Below, piece after piece: positions 15,667 through 23,780 of a DNA stretch of 64,000 nt. Numbering within the stretch: position 1 is the stretch's first letter; every line of letters begins with the position of its first letter. Both the position numbers and the translations under genes were made by a program. Origin of the DNA: Amycolatopsis sp. (lineage in GTDB: Bacteria; Actinomycetota; Actinomycetes; Mycobacteriales; Pseudonocardiaceae); assembly GCF_025464955.1 (NCBI RefSeq), contig NZ_JAODNM010000167.1, positions 1 to 64,000 on the forward strand. The letters run 5' to 3'. The notes beneath the pieces were generated by a model, which searched no databases, was not told the origin of the DNA, and saw nothing but the letters and a program-made list of their open reading frames with translations.

Positions 15667-16140
15667 CTACTCCGGCTCTCGGTTCAGGTAGTTGTAGACG
15701 GTGAACCGCGTGACGCCGAGCGCTTCGGCCACCGTGGCGACCGACTTGCGCAGCGTGAACGCGCCGCGTTCCTTGAACAGCCGGACCGCGTGCTGCTTGC
15801 CCGCGCGGTCGAGGCCGGCGAGCTTGCCGCCCAGCTCCCGCTCGACGTCGGCGATGAGTCGGTCGAGCGCGCTGTTGAGCTCGACGGGGTGAGCGGCCGG
15901 CGCGTCCGCGAGCCGGACTTGGAGCGTGAGGCGAGTCGCACCTGCCTCGATCGCGGCGCGGGCGATGTCGGCCAAGCCGCTGAGCACGGCATCCGCCGAG
16001 CCGCTGACGGTGGTGCCAAGCGGGCCGAAATTCGTGGTCAGCCCGGCTTTTTCGGCGGCCTCCCTGGCTCGGACGGCGTGCTCCGGCGGCTCGCCTTCGC
16101 CCTGGAACGGTTCGCTGGTGAATTCCGCTTCTAGCTCCAC
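15667..16140 (-). CDS. Putative regulator: MTH1187/thiamine-binding-like domain plus YheO-type HTH
   Basis: A 157-residue protein with two parts. Residues about 1-90 match the MTH1187/YkoF thiamine-binding fold: AREAAEKAGLTTNFGPLGTT, then a GSADAVL stretch and EAGATRLTLQVRLAD. Residues about 110-157 match the C-terminal HTH of YheO/DauR regulators: LFKERGAFTLRKSVATVAEA leading into LGVTRFTVYNYL. I start it at GTG 16140 (VELEAEF); a GTG 12 codons upstream is possible and neither has a good ribosome site. It lies between the uricase and glyoxylate arms, so it probably senses a small ureide or heterocycle and controls one or both. That role is inference. Confidence 0.75.
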   Translation of the reverse strand: MELEAEFTSEPFQGEGEPPEHAVRAREAAEKAGLTTNFGPLGTTVSGSADAVLSGLADIARAAIEAGATRLTLQVRLADAPAAHPVELNSALDRLIADVERELGGKLAGLDRAGKQHAVRLFKERGAFTLRKSVATVAEALGVTRFTVYNYLNREPE

Positions 16141-16157
16141 GGGGCGAGCGTAGCCCG

Positions 16158-16222
16158 TTGACGAGAGTCGCTCCACGGGGTTAGTCTCGTTATGCGAAAA
16201 GAAAATTCCGCACAGCGAAATT
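16158..16222 (+). promoter_or_regulatory. Promoter and operator-like dyad of the hyi-glxR-gcl operon
   Basis: TTGACG (16158-16163) and TAGTCT (16182-16187) are 18 bases apart. Just downstream, AATTCCGC-ACA-GCGAAATT (16204-16222) is a dyad with one mismatch, resembling the TTCCGC/GCGGAA sites of IclR-type repressors such as AllR. It would sit at about +10 to +28 and block transcription when bound. No IclR gene is in this window. GGAG at 16227 is the ribosome site of hyi. Confidence 0.55.
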
Positions 16223-16235
16223 ATACGGAGTTCCC

Positions 16236-17063
16236 ATGGTCGACCATGCCGGGTCCCGGCACTCGCTGCCTTACGACGTCAACCTGTCGATCCTGTTCAC
16301 CGAGCTCCCGCTCCTGGAGCGGGCTGAAGCCGCGCGCGCCCTGGGGTTCAAGGCCGTCGAGTACTGGTGGCCGTTCGACGTCGCCGTACCGTCGGACACC
16401 GACGTTGACCAGTTCGTCGCCTCGATCGTGGAGGCCAGGTTGACGCTGGTCGGGCTCAACTTCTTCGCCGGGGACATGGCTGCCGGCGAGCGCGGCATCG
16501 TCTCCGCGCCCGGTCGTGAAGCGGAGTTCGCGGACAGCGTCGCCATCGCGGTCCACATCGCCGAGCGCCTCGGCTGCCGCAGCTTCAACGCCTTGTACGG
16601 CAACAGGATCGACGGCGTCGACGCCTCTGCGCAGGATGAGGTCGCACTGTCCAACTTGGACGTCGCGGCGAACGCGGCCGCGCGGATCGGGGCCGGGCTG
16701 GTACTCGAACCGTTGTCCGGCCTGGAAAGTCACCCGCTGAAGACCGCCGCCGACGCGTTCGCGGTGATCGACAAGCTCGGCCGCGACGACGTCAGGCTGC
16801 TCGCGGACCTCTACCACCTCGCCACCAACGGCGACGACCTCGACGCGGTCATCGCCGAGTACACCCCGCGGATCGGCCATGTGCAGATCGCCGACGTACC
16901 CGGCCGCAACCAGCCGGGCACCGGCTCCCTCGACCTCGAGGGCTATCTCGAAAAGCTGCAGAACGCCGGCTACGCGGGCCATGTCGGAATCGAATACAAG
17001 CCACTGGGCGGCAGTGTCGAATCGTTCGGCTGGCTGCCGCAAACCCGAAGGGGACAACGATGA
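16236..17063 (+). CDS. hyi: Hydroxypyruvate isomerase
   Basis: A 275-residue TIM-barrel isomerase of the Hyi/xylose-isomerase-like family. NLSILFTELPLLERAEAA at the N-terminus, VLEPLS near residue 155, LLADLYHL near 188 and HVQIADVPGRNQPGTG near 212 are typical metal and substrate sites. It interconverts hydroxypyruvate and tartronate semialdehyde. ATG start with GGAG five bases before. First gene of an operon with glxR (ATGA overlap) and gcl, which together turn glyoxylate into glycerate. Confidence 0.9.
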   Translation: MVDHAGSRHSLPYDVNLSILFTELPLLERAEAARALGFKAVEYWWPFDVAVPSDTDVDQFVASIVEARLTLVGLNFFAGDMAAGERGIVSAPGREAEFADSVAIAVHIAERLGCRSFNALYGNRIDGVDASAQDEVALSNLDVAANAAARIGAGLVLEPLSGLESHPLKTAADAFAVIDKLGRDDVRLLADLYHLATNGDDLDAVIAEYTPRIGHVQIADVPGRNQPGTGSLDLEGYLEKLQNAGYAGHVGIEYKPLGGSVESFGWLPQTRRGQR

Positions 17064-17950
17064 CGAAGATCGCCTTCATCGGCTTGGGCATCATGGGCGG
17101 GCCGATGGCCGCGCACCTGGTCGCCGCCGAACAGGACGTCAGCGGGTTCGACCTCGGCGCCGACGCGCTGGGCAGGTTCGTGGCCGCGGGCGGACACGCC
17201 GCCGAGAGCGTCGCCGACGCCGTCGATGGCGCCGAGGTCGTGATCACCATGCTGCCGAACCACCCGCACGTCGAAGCCGTCGTGCTCGGTCCGGGCGGGG
17301 TCCTGGAGGTCGCGAAACCGGGAACCCTGCTGATCGACATGAGCACGATCCGCCCCGAGACCTCGCTCGAACTCGCGAAACTCGGCGGTGAAAAGGGAAT
17401 CCGCGTACTGGACGCCCCCGTGTCCGGTGGCGAGGCCGGCGCGAAGCAGGCGGCGCTGTCGATCATGGTCGGCGGCGAGGCGGACGACTTCACCGCCGCG
17501 CGGCCGCTGTTCGAGATCGTCGGCAAGACCATCGTCCACGTCGGCCCGCATGGTGCCGGCCAGGTCGTCAAGGCGGCGAACCAGCTGGTCGTAGGCGGGA
17601 TCTACGGCCTGGTCGGCGAGGCGATCGTGCTGATGGAGGCCTCCGGCGTCGACGCGGGAACCGGCCTCGACGTGCTCGCCGGCGGCCTCGCCGCCAACCG
17701 GATCCTCGATCTCAAGCGCGAGTCGATGGTCGCCCGGCGGTTCGAGCCCGGCTTCCGCATCGACCTGCACCACAAGGACATGGGCATCGCGCTCGCCGCC
17801 GCCCGCCAGGCCGACGTCTCCTTGCCGCTGACCGGGCTGGTCGCCCAGCTCATCGCGGCGGGGCGGGCGATGGGCTACGGCTCACTCGACCACTCCGCGC
17901 TGCTCAAGGTCACCGAAGCGCTCTCCGGACGTTCCCCAGAAAAGGACTGA
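17060..17950 (+). CDS. glxR: Tartronate semialdehyde reductase (2-hydroxy-3-oxopropionate reductase)
   Basis: A 296-residue beta-hydroxyacid dehydrogenase. It shows the NAD(P) loop FIGLGIMGGPMAAHL at the N-terminus, the substrate motif DAPVSGGEAGA near residue 118, and VKAANQL near 170 with the catalytic Lys. It reduces tartronate semialdehyde to D-glycerate. The Arg/Asp pattern after the second strand (GFDLGADAL) does not settle NADH against NADPH. Overlaps hyi by four bases; gcl starts three bases after its stop. Confidence 0.92.
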   Translation: MTKIAFIGLGIMGGPMAAHLVAAEQDVSGFDLGADALGRFVAAGGHAAESVADAVDGAEVVITMLPNHPHVEAVVLGPGGVLEVAKPGTLLIDMSTIRPETSLELAKLGGEKGIRVLDAPVSGGEAGAKQAALSIMVGGEADDFTAARPLFEIVGKTIVHVGPHGAGQVVKAANQLVVGGIYGLVGEAIVLMEASGVDAGTGLDVLAGGLAANRILDLKRESMVARRFEPGFRIDLHHKDMGIALAAARQADVSLPLTGLVAQLIAAGRAMGYGSLDHSALLKVTEALSGRSPEKD

Positions 17951-17952
17951 CC

Positions 17953-19644
17953 ATGGCCAAGATCCCCGTTATGCAAGCCGTCGTGGAGATCCTCGCCAGC
18001 GAAGGGGTCGACACCGTTTTCGGCTGCCCCGGCGCGGCGATTCTCCCGCTGTACCAAGCACTTCAGGGCAGCGGCATCGAGCACCTCGTCGTCCGCCATG
18101 AAGAGGGCGCGACCCACATGGCCGACGGCTGGGCCCGGACCACCGGCGGGGTCGGAGTGGCGATCGGCACCTCCGGTCCCGCCGGCACCAACATGATCAC
18201 CGGCCTCTACACCGCGCAGGCCGACTCGATCCCGATCCTGTGCATCACCGGCCAGGCAGACTCGCGCAAGCTGCACACCGAGGCGTTCCAGGCCGTCGAC
18301 ATCGTGGAGATCGCGAAGCCGGTGACGAAGTGGGCCGTGCAGGCCAAGGAAGCCGCGCAGCTGCCTTGGATCTTCCGCGAGGCCTTCCGGATCGCGCGGT
18401 CCGGCCGGCCGGGTCCGGTGCTGATCGACCTGCCGATCGACGTCCAGAAGCAGGAGATCGAGTGGGATTCCAGCCTCGACGCGCCGCTGCCGTACGTGAC
18501 GCCGCAGCCCGCGGCCGCGCCGCTGGAACGCGCGTTGGACATGCTGCTGTCGGCCGAACGCCCGCTGATCCTGGCCGGCGGCGGCGTGGTCATCGGTGAA
18601 GCGAGCGAGCAGCTGCGGGAGATCGCGGTGAAGCTCGGCGTGCCCGTGCAGGTGACGCTGATGGGCAAGGGGAGCTTTCCCGAGGACCACGAACTCTTCG
18701 CCGGCATGGCCGGCATCCAGACGTCCCAGCGCTGGGCGAACGCCGCGTTCCTCGAGTCGGACCTGGTGCTCGCGCTCGGGGCGCGGTTCGGCGACCGCCA
18801 CACCGGCGAGCTGGACGTCTACCGGGGTGACCGCAAGTTCATCCACGTCGACATCGAACCGACGCAGCTCGGCAAGGTCTTCGGGCCCGACCTCGGGATC
18901 GTGTCGGACACCGCAGCGTTCCTGGACGCGCTGCTCGAAGCGGCCGACAAGCGCACGATCGGCGTCGACCGGACGTGGGTCGAGCGGGTCGGCGAGCTGA
19001 AGGAGGCGCTGCCGCGGCGCGAGGACTTCGACAGCGTGCCGATCAAGGCGCCGAGGGTGTTCAAGGAGATCAACGAGTACTACGGCGACGACACGTACTT
19101 CGTCACCGCGATCGGGCTCTACCAGATCTGGTCCGGGCAGTTCCAGCACGCGCACAAGCCCCGGCACTACCAGGTTTGCGGGCAGGCGGGCCCGCTCGGC
19201 TGGGAGATCCCGGCCGCGATCGGGGTCAAGAAGGCACGGCCGGACGCCGAGGTCGTCGGTGTCGTCGGGGACTACTCGTTCCAGTTCCTGGTCGAGGAGC
19301 TCGCCGTCGCCGCGCAGTACGACGTGCCGTTCGTGCTGATCATGCTGAACAACGAGTACCTCGGGCTGATCCGCCAGGCCTCGATCGGGTACGACATGAA
19401 CTTCCAAGTCGACATCCACTACGACGTCAGTGGCACCGACAACGTCAAGATCATGGAGGCCTACGGCTGCTCCGGGACCCGCGTTGTCGAGCCGGGCGAG
19501 ATCCGCGCGTCGCTCGAATGGGCACGCAAGGAAGCCGACCGGACTAGCCGTCCGGTGCTGGTGGAGATCATGATCGAGCGCGAAGCGAACGCGGCCATGG
19601 GCAAGGCCCTCGACTCCGTGGTGGAGTTCGAGCCGGCGCCGTAG
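17953..19644 (+). CDS. gcl: Glyoxylate carboligase (ThDP-dependent)
   Basis: A 563-residue thiamine-diphosphate enzyme that condenses two glyoxylates to tartronate semialdehyde and CO2. It aligns along its length with E. coli Gcl: GTSGPAGTNMITGLY, LCITGQ, DHELFAGMAG, DIEPTQLGKVFGPDLGIVSD, CGQAGPLGWEIPAA, and the ThDP motif GDYSFQFL leading to NNEYLGLIRQ. It lacks the last 25 or so residues of the E. coli protein. At residue 50 it has Glu (RHEEGATHM), where E. coli Gcl has Val51, so it retains the cofactor-activating Glu of ordinary ThDP enzymes. Last gene of the operon; a hairpin repeat follows. Confidence 0.9.
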   Translation: MAKIPVMQAVVEILASEGVDTVFGCPGAAILPLYQALQGSGIEHLVVRHEEGATHMADGWARTTGGVGVAIGTSGPAGTNMITGLYTAQADSIPILCITGQADSRKLHTEAFQAVDIVEIAKPVTKWAVQAKEAAQLPWIFREAFRIARSGRPGPVLIDLPIDVQKQEIEWDSSLDAPLPYVTPQPAAAPLERALDMLLSAERPLILAGGGVVIGEASEQLREIAVKLGVPVQVTLMGKGSFPEDHELFAGMAGIQTSQRWANAAFLESDLVLALGARFGDRHTGELDVYRGDRKFIHVDIEPTQLGKVFGPDLGIVSDTAAFLDALLEAADKRTIGVDRTWVERVGELKEALPRREDFDSVPIKAPRVFKEINEYYGDDTYFVTAIGLYQIWSGQFQHAHKPRHYQVCGQAGPLGWEIPAAIGVKKARPDAEVVGVVGDYSFQFLVEELAVAAQYDVPFVLIMLNNEYLGLIRQASIGYDMNFQVDIHYDVSGTDNVKIMEAYGCSGTRVVEPGEIRASLEWARKEADRTSRPVLVEIMIEREANAAMGKALDSVVEFEPAP

Positions 19645-19666
19645 GGGAGGCGCAGCGGGGGTGGGT

Positions 19667-19742
19667 GGCTCGTGAGTGTTCCGGCACGCCCGGGTGCGGG
19701 TGTCCCGCAGGACACAGCAAGCGGCCGGAACACTCACGAGCC
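19667..19742. terminator. Hairpin after gcl, CTCGTGAGTG repeat family
   Basis: Outer arms of 19 bases (19667-19685 and 19724-19742) are exact complements and share their core with the hairpin at 9061-9106. The 38-base loop contains its own small hairpin, TGTCC/GGACA. Position after gcl suits a terminator. Confidence 0.7.
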
Positions 19743-19779
19743 CTAGGCTGGAGTGAACGTCGGAAAGGGGTGTGCGCAC

Positions 19780-21108
19780 GTGGAGTTGGTGATCAGGGCT
19801 CGGCGAGTCGTGACGGCCGAGGGCGAGGCGGCCCGCAGCGTCGGGGTCGAGGGCGGCCGGATCGTCGCCGTGGAGGCGTTCGACGCGGACTTGGTCGCGG
19901 ACAAGTTTGTCGAGCTCGGGGACGACGTCGTCCTGATGCCGGGCCTAGTCGACACCCACGTGCACATCAACGACCCCGGCCGCGCCGAGTGGGAGGGCTT
20001 CGAGACGGCCACGCGCGCGGCCGCGGCCGGGGGCGTGACCACCGTCGTCGACATGCCGCTCAACAGCCTCCCGCCGACGGTCGACGTCGCCGCGCTCGAC
20101 GTCAAGCGCAAGACTGCCCAGGGCAAGGTGCACGTCGACGTCGGTTTCTGGGGCGGTGCGATCCCCGGCAACCTCGGCGACCTGCGGCCGTTGCACGAGG
20201 CAGGGGTGTTCGGCTTCAAGAGCTTCCTGCTGCACTCCGGTGTCGACGAGTTCCCGCCGCTGAACCCGCAGGAGTTGGAAGACGCGCTGCGCGAGCTGAA
20301 GAGCTTCGACGCGCTGATGATCGTGCATGCGGAGGACTCCGACACGATCGAGCAAGCCCCGCAGCCGCACGGCGACCACTACACGGACTTCCTCGGCTCG
20401 CGTCCGCGCGTCGCGGAGAACCTGGCGATCGCGCGGGTCATCGCGCTGGCTCGGCGGACCGGCGCGCGGGCGCACGTACTGCACCTGTCGTCTTCGGACG
20501 CGCTCCGGATGATCGCCGACGCGAAGCGCGACGGTGTCCGGCTCAGCGTCGAGACCTGCCCGCACTACTTGACGTTCACCGCCGAGGAAATCGCCGACGG
20601 CGCGACGCAGTTCAAGTGCTGCCCGCCGATCCGCGAGTCCGAAAACCGGGACCGGCTCTGGCAGGGGCTCGCCGAAGGGGTCATCGACTTCGTCGTCAGC
20701 GACCATTCGCCGTGCACGCCCGAGCTGAAGCGTTTCGACATCGGCGACTTCGGCGAGGCCTGGGGCGGGATAGCGAGCCTGCAGCTCGGCTTGCCGGCGA
20801 TCTGGACGCAAGCGCGGCAACGCGGGTTCGCGCTGACCGACGTCGTCCGCTGGATGGCCGAGCGGCCCGCCGCGCAGGTCGGTTTGAGCCGCAAGGGACA
20901 CATCGCGCCGGGTTTCGACGCGGACTTCTGCGTGTTCGCCCCCGACGAGAGCTTCGTGGTCGACGTCGAGAAGCTGTACCACCGCAACCCGGTGAGCGCA
21001 TACAACGGACGTCGGCTGGACGGAGTCGTGCGCGGAACCTGGTTGCGGGGTAAGGAAATCACCGGCGAGCAGCCGTTCGGCGAGCTGCTGAGCCGGCAGG
21101 ACGACTGA
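19780..21108 (+). CDS. allB: Allantoinase
   Basis: A 442-residue cyclic amidohydrolase. DTHVHINDPGRAEWEGF near residue 55 gives the first metal His pair, FKSFLLHSG near 145 the carboxylated Lys, and VHAEDS, HVLHLSS and VVSDHSPC the later ligands. It hydrolyses allantoin to allantoate. I start it at GTG 19780 (VELVIRARRVV), which has GGAAAGGGG nine bases upstream; a GTG at 19753 would add nine residues without a ribosome site. Allantoicase follows directly. Confidence 0.93.
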   Translation: MELVIRARRVVTAEGEAARSVGVEGGRIVAVEAFDADLVADKFVELGDDVVLMPGLVDTHVHINDPGRAEWEGFETATRAAAAGGVTTVVDMPLNSLPPTVDVAALDVKRKTAQGKVHVDVGFWGGAIPGNLGDLRPLHEAGVFGFKSFLLHSGVDEFPPLNPQELEDALRELKSFDALMIVHAEDSDTIEQAPQPHGDHYTDFLGSRPRVAENLAIARVIALARRTGARAHVLHLSSSDALRMIADAKRDGVRLSVETCPHYLTFTAEEIADGATQFKCCPPIRESENRDRLWQGLAEGVIDFVVSDHSPCTPELKRFDIGDFGEAWGGIASLQLGLPAIWTQARQRGFALTDVVRWMAERPAAQVGLSRKGHIAPGFDADFCVFAPDESFVVDVEKLYHRNPVSAYNGRRLDGVVRGTWLRGKEITGEQPFGELLSRQDD

Positions 21109-21119
21109 TGGAGGACGCA

Positions 21120-22124
21120 GTGAACGACCGTCCCGTGTGGACTTCCCAACCGGACCTGGCTTCACGTCGTTTCGGCGGAACGGTCATGTGGGCCACCGAC
21201 GAGCTGTTCGCCGAGAAGGAGAACCTCGTCAACCCGTGGACGCCGGCGCACCGGGCGGAGACGTTCGGACCCAAGGGCCAGGTCTACGACGGCTGGGAGA
21301 CGCGTCGCCACCGTGAACCGGGCGACGACCAGGCGATCCTTCGTCTCGGGCTGCCCGGGTTGATCTCGGGCGTAGTCGTGGACACGGCGTTCTTCAAGGG
21401 CAACTACCCGCCGCACGTCTCGGTCGAAGCCTGCGCTGTCGAGGGCTACCCGAGCGCGCCGGAACTGCAGGACGCGGCTTGGGAAACGATCGTGGACCGG
21501 GCCGCGGTCGCGGGACACATCGAGAACTTCATCCCGGTGTCCGGCTCGAAGCGCTTCACCCACGTCCGGCTGACCATGCACCCGGACGGCGGCGTCGCGC
21601 GGCTCCGCGTCCACGGCGAAGCCGTGCCCGACCCGCAGCTGCTCGACCTCGGCGCGCTCGACCTCGCGGCGCTCGAGAACGGCGCGATCTGCACCGGCTG
21701 CAGCAACATGTTCTATTCGTCGCCGAATAACCTCCTTTCCCCCGGGCTCGCCGCGCACCAGGCCGAAGGCTGGGAAACCGCGCGCCGCCGCGACGACGGC
21801 AACGACTGGGTCACCGTGCGGCTCGCCGGCGCGGGTGTCATCCGGTTCGCCGAGATCGACACGAGCAACCTCAAGGGCAACGCCCCCGGCTGGGCTTCAC
21901 TGCAGGGCTCCGACGACGGCGGCGACACGTGGTTCGAGCTGCTGCCGCGCACCCGCCTGCAGCCCGACACGCGGCACCGCTTCGTGCTGGCCGGCACCCG
22001 TGGGGCCGCCGACGTCCGGTTGGACATCTTCCCTGACGGTGGCGTCGCACGCCTACGGCTCTTCGGCGCACTCAGCGACGCGGGCCGTAAGCACGTTACG
22101 AGCCGCTTCGAGGCGACTTCGTAA
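21120..22124 (+). CDS. alc: Allantoicase
   Basis: A 334-residue allantoicase made of two similar jelly-roll repeats. Repeat one has VVDTAFFKGNYPPHVSVEAC and HPDGGVARLRVHGE; repeat two has EIDTSNLKGNAPGWASLQ and FPDGGVARLRLFG. It cleaves allantoate to ureidoglycolate and urea. GTG at 21120 is preceded by GGAGG at six bases, which makes it a better start than the ATG at 21108 that overlaps the allantoinase stop. This is the last ureide step visible in the window. Confidence 0.93.
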   Translation: MNDRPVWTSQPDLASRRFGGTVMWATDELFAEKENLVNPWTPAHRAETFGPKGQVYDGWETRRHREPGDDQAILRLGLPGLISGVVVDTAFFKGNYPPHVSVEACAVEGYPSAPELQDAAWETIVDRAAVAGHIENFIPVSGSKRFTHVRLTMHPDGGVARLRVHGEAVPDPQLLDLGALDLAALENGAICTGCSNMFYSSPNNLLSPGLAAHQAEGWETARRRDDGNDWVTVRLAGAGVIRFAEIDTSNLKGNAPGWASLQGSDDGGDTWFELLPRTRLQPDTRHRFVLAGTRGAADVRLDIFPDGGVARLRLFGALSDAGRKHVTSRFEATS

Positions 22125-22163
22125 CCGAGGAAGATCTGGGGGCGTGCGGAGGTTGGTGTTGGT

Positions 22164-22913
22164 ATGGCTGAACCTCTGCGCGTCACCTTTGTCGGCGGCC
22201 CGACCGCGATACTCGAGATCGGTGGCCTGCGGCTGCTGACCGACCCCACGTTCAGCGCGGTCGGGTCTCACGGTCCGCGCGGGCTCACCAAGACCGAGGA
22301 GCCGGGGGTGGCGCGGCAGGCCGTCGGCCGGATCGATGCCGTCCTGCTCTCGCACGACGAGCACGCCGACAACCTCGACCCGGGTGGCCGTGAGCTGCTG
22401 GCAGAGGTGCCGTTGACGTTGACGACTCCTGGCGGTGCGAGCCGTCTCGGCGGCACCGCGCAGGGCCTCGAACCGTGGGAGCAGGTGCGCGTGGGCGAGC
22501 TGCTGATCACCGCGACGCCCGCGCTGCACGGCCCGGAGGGGTGTGAGCCGATTACCGGCGTGGTGACCGGGTTCCTCGTCCAAGGTGACGGTGCGACCGT
22601 CTACGTCAGCGGTGACAACGCTTCGCTCGACCTGGTCCGGTCGATCGCCGAGCGAACCGGGCCGATCGACGTCGCGCTCCTGTTCGCCGGAGCCGCCCGG
22701 ACCTCCCTGTTCGACGGCGCGCCACTGACCTTGACCAGCGCCGATGCGGCCGAGGCGACCCGGATCCTGGGCGTTCGGCAGACCGTCGCGCTGCACACGC
22801 GTGGCTGGGCGCACTTCAGCGAGGGCCCGGACGTCGTCCGCAAGGCGTTCGCCGACGCCGGTCTCATCGACCGCCTCCGCCTGCTCAACCCCGGCGAGAC
22901 CGCGGAGCTCTAA
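22164..22913 (+). CDS. Metallo-beta-lactamase-fold hydrolase (UlaG-like)
   Basis: A 249-residue MBL-fold protein. It starts with VTFVGGPTAILEIGGLRLLTDPTF, typical of the UlaG/L-ascorbate-lactonase-like group. LSHDEHADNLD near residue 62 supplies the zinc ligands in place of the classical H-x-H-x-D-H, followed by HGPEG near 115, VSGDNAS near 150 and a final ALHTRGWAHF. The substrate cannot be told from sequence. It follows allantoicase in the same direction after 39 bases, so it may belong to the ureide unit, but such proteins are found in many contexts. Confidence 0.82.
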   Translation: MAEPLRVTFVGGPTAILEIGGLRLLTDPTFSAVGSHGPRGLTKTEEPGVARQAVGRIDAVLLSHDEHADNLDPGGRELLAEVPLTLTTPGGASRLGGTAQGLEPWEQVRVGELLITATPALHGPEGCEPITGVVTGFLVQGDGATVYVSGDNASLDLVRSIAERTGPIDVALLFAGAARTSLFDGAPLTLTSADAAEATRILGVRQTVALHTRGWAHFSEGPDVVRKAFADAGLIDRLRLLNPGETAEL

Positions 22914-22931
22914 GCATCCTGGTTGGTGCAG

Positions 22932-22984
22932 GACGTGAAGGCCACCTTCACGGCGGATTGCGCAATGAAGGTGGCCTTCACGTC
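22932..22984. terminator. Hairpin between convergent genes, GTGAAGG..CCTTCAC type
   Basis: 19-base arms (22932-22950 and 22966-22984) pair perfectly around a 15-base loop. It lies where the MBL-fold gene and map converge, and its right arm covers the map stop codon (22978-22980), so it can terminate both. A related TCCTTCAC/GTGAAGGA stem is the terminator at 46152-46191. Confidence 0.75.
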
Positions 22985-23751
22985 TGGTTCCGAGCCGTCA
23001 GCACGAGAGGCTCGCCGTCGGTGATGGCGATGGTGTGTTCGCTGTGTGCGGTGCGAGATCCATCGGCGGAGCGGAGGGTCCAGCCGTCGGGGTCGAAGAT
23101 GATTTTATCGGTGGTGCGGGCGATCCAGGGTTCGAGCGCGAGCGTCAGCCCGGGCTTCAGCTTGAGCCCGCGTCCCGCGCGTCCGATGTTGGAGACGTGG
23201 GGGTCTTCGTGCATGGTGCGGCCGAGGCCGTGGCCACCGAACTCCGTGTTGACCGAGTACCCGTAGCCGGTGACCACGGCGCCGATCGCCGCGGAGATGT
23301 CGCCCAGGCGATTGCCGCCCAGCGCGGCGGCGATGCCTGCCTCCAACGCGCGCTCGGTGGCTTCGATGAGGTGCTTGTCCTCGTCACGCGCGACGCCGAC
23401 GATCACACTTCGCGCAGAATCGGCGACCCATCCGTCGATCGACACCGCAATGTCCAGGCTCAGCAGGTCCCCGTCACGCAGCACGTAGTCGTGCGGAAGA
23501 CCGTGCAGCACCGCGTCGTTGACCGACAGGCAGATGACGTTGCGGAACGGCCCCCGCCCGAACGACGGCGCGTAGTCCCAGTAGCACGACTCAGCGCCGC
23601 GCTCCTTGATCAGCTCGCGGGCTCGTTGTTCGAGATCGAGCAAGTTGACCCCCGGCTGGGCCCGCTGGGTGAGGTTGTCGAGCAGGCCCGAGATGAAGGC
23701 GCCCGTGACGCCCATCGCCGCGATCTCCCGCGGGGTCTTCAGTTCCAGCAC
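22978..23751 (-). CDS. map: Methionine aminopeptidase, type I
   Basis: A 257-residue type I methionine aminopeptidase. All metal ligands are visible in family context: LSLDIAVSIDGWVADSARS carries the two Asp, HGLGRTMHEDPHV the His, TLALEPW the first Glu and SEHTIAITDG the second. It removes the initiator Met from nascent proteins. GTG start with AGGAGG eight bases upstream. Monocistronic; the promoter region holds a 14-base AT-rich palindrome. Confidence 0.95.
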   Translation of the reverse strand: MLELKTPREIAAMGVTGAFISGLLDNLTQRAQPGVNLLDLEQRARELIKERGAESCYWDYAPSFGRGPFRNVICLSVNDAVLHGLPHDYVLRDGDLLSLDIAVSIDGWVADSARSVIVGVARDEDKHLIEATERALEAGIAAALGGNRLGDISAAIGAVVTGYGYSVNTEFGGHGLGRTMHEDPHVSNIGRAGRGLKLKPGLTLALEPWIARTTDKIIFDPDGWTLRSADGSRTAHSEHTIAITDGEPLVLTARNQT

Positions 23752-23780
23752 CGGTGGTTCCTCCTGATGAGTCGATATGC

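Noticed and set aside
17875..19779. 634-codon minus-strand reading frame opposite gcl
   Set aside because: It is the antisense shadow of a clear, full-length glyoxylate carboligase. Its composition is Arg/Asp/Val-rich as expected from reading codon-biased DNA backwards.
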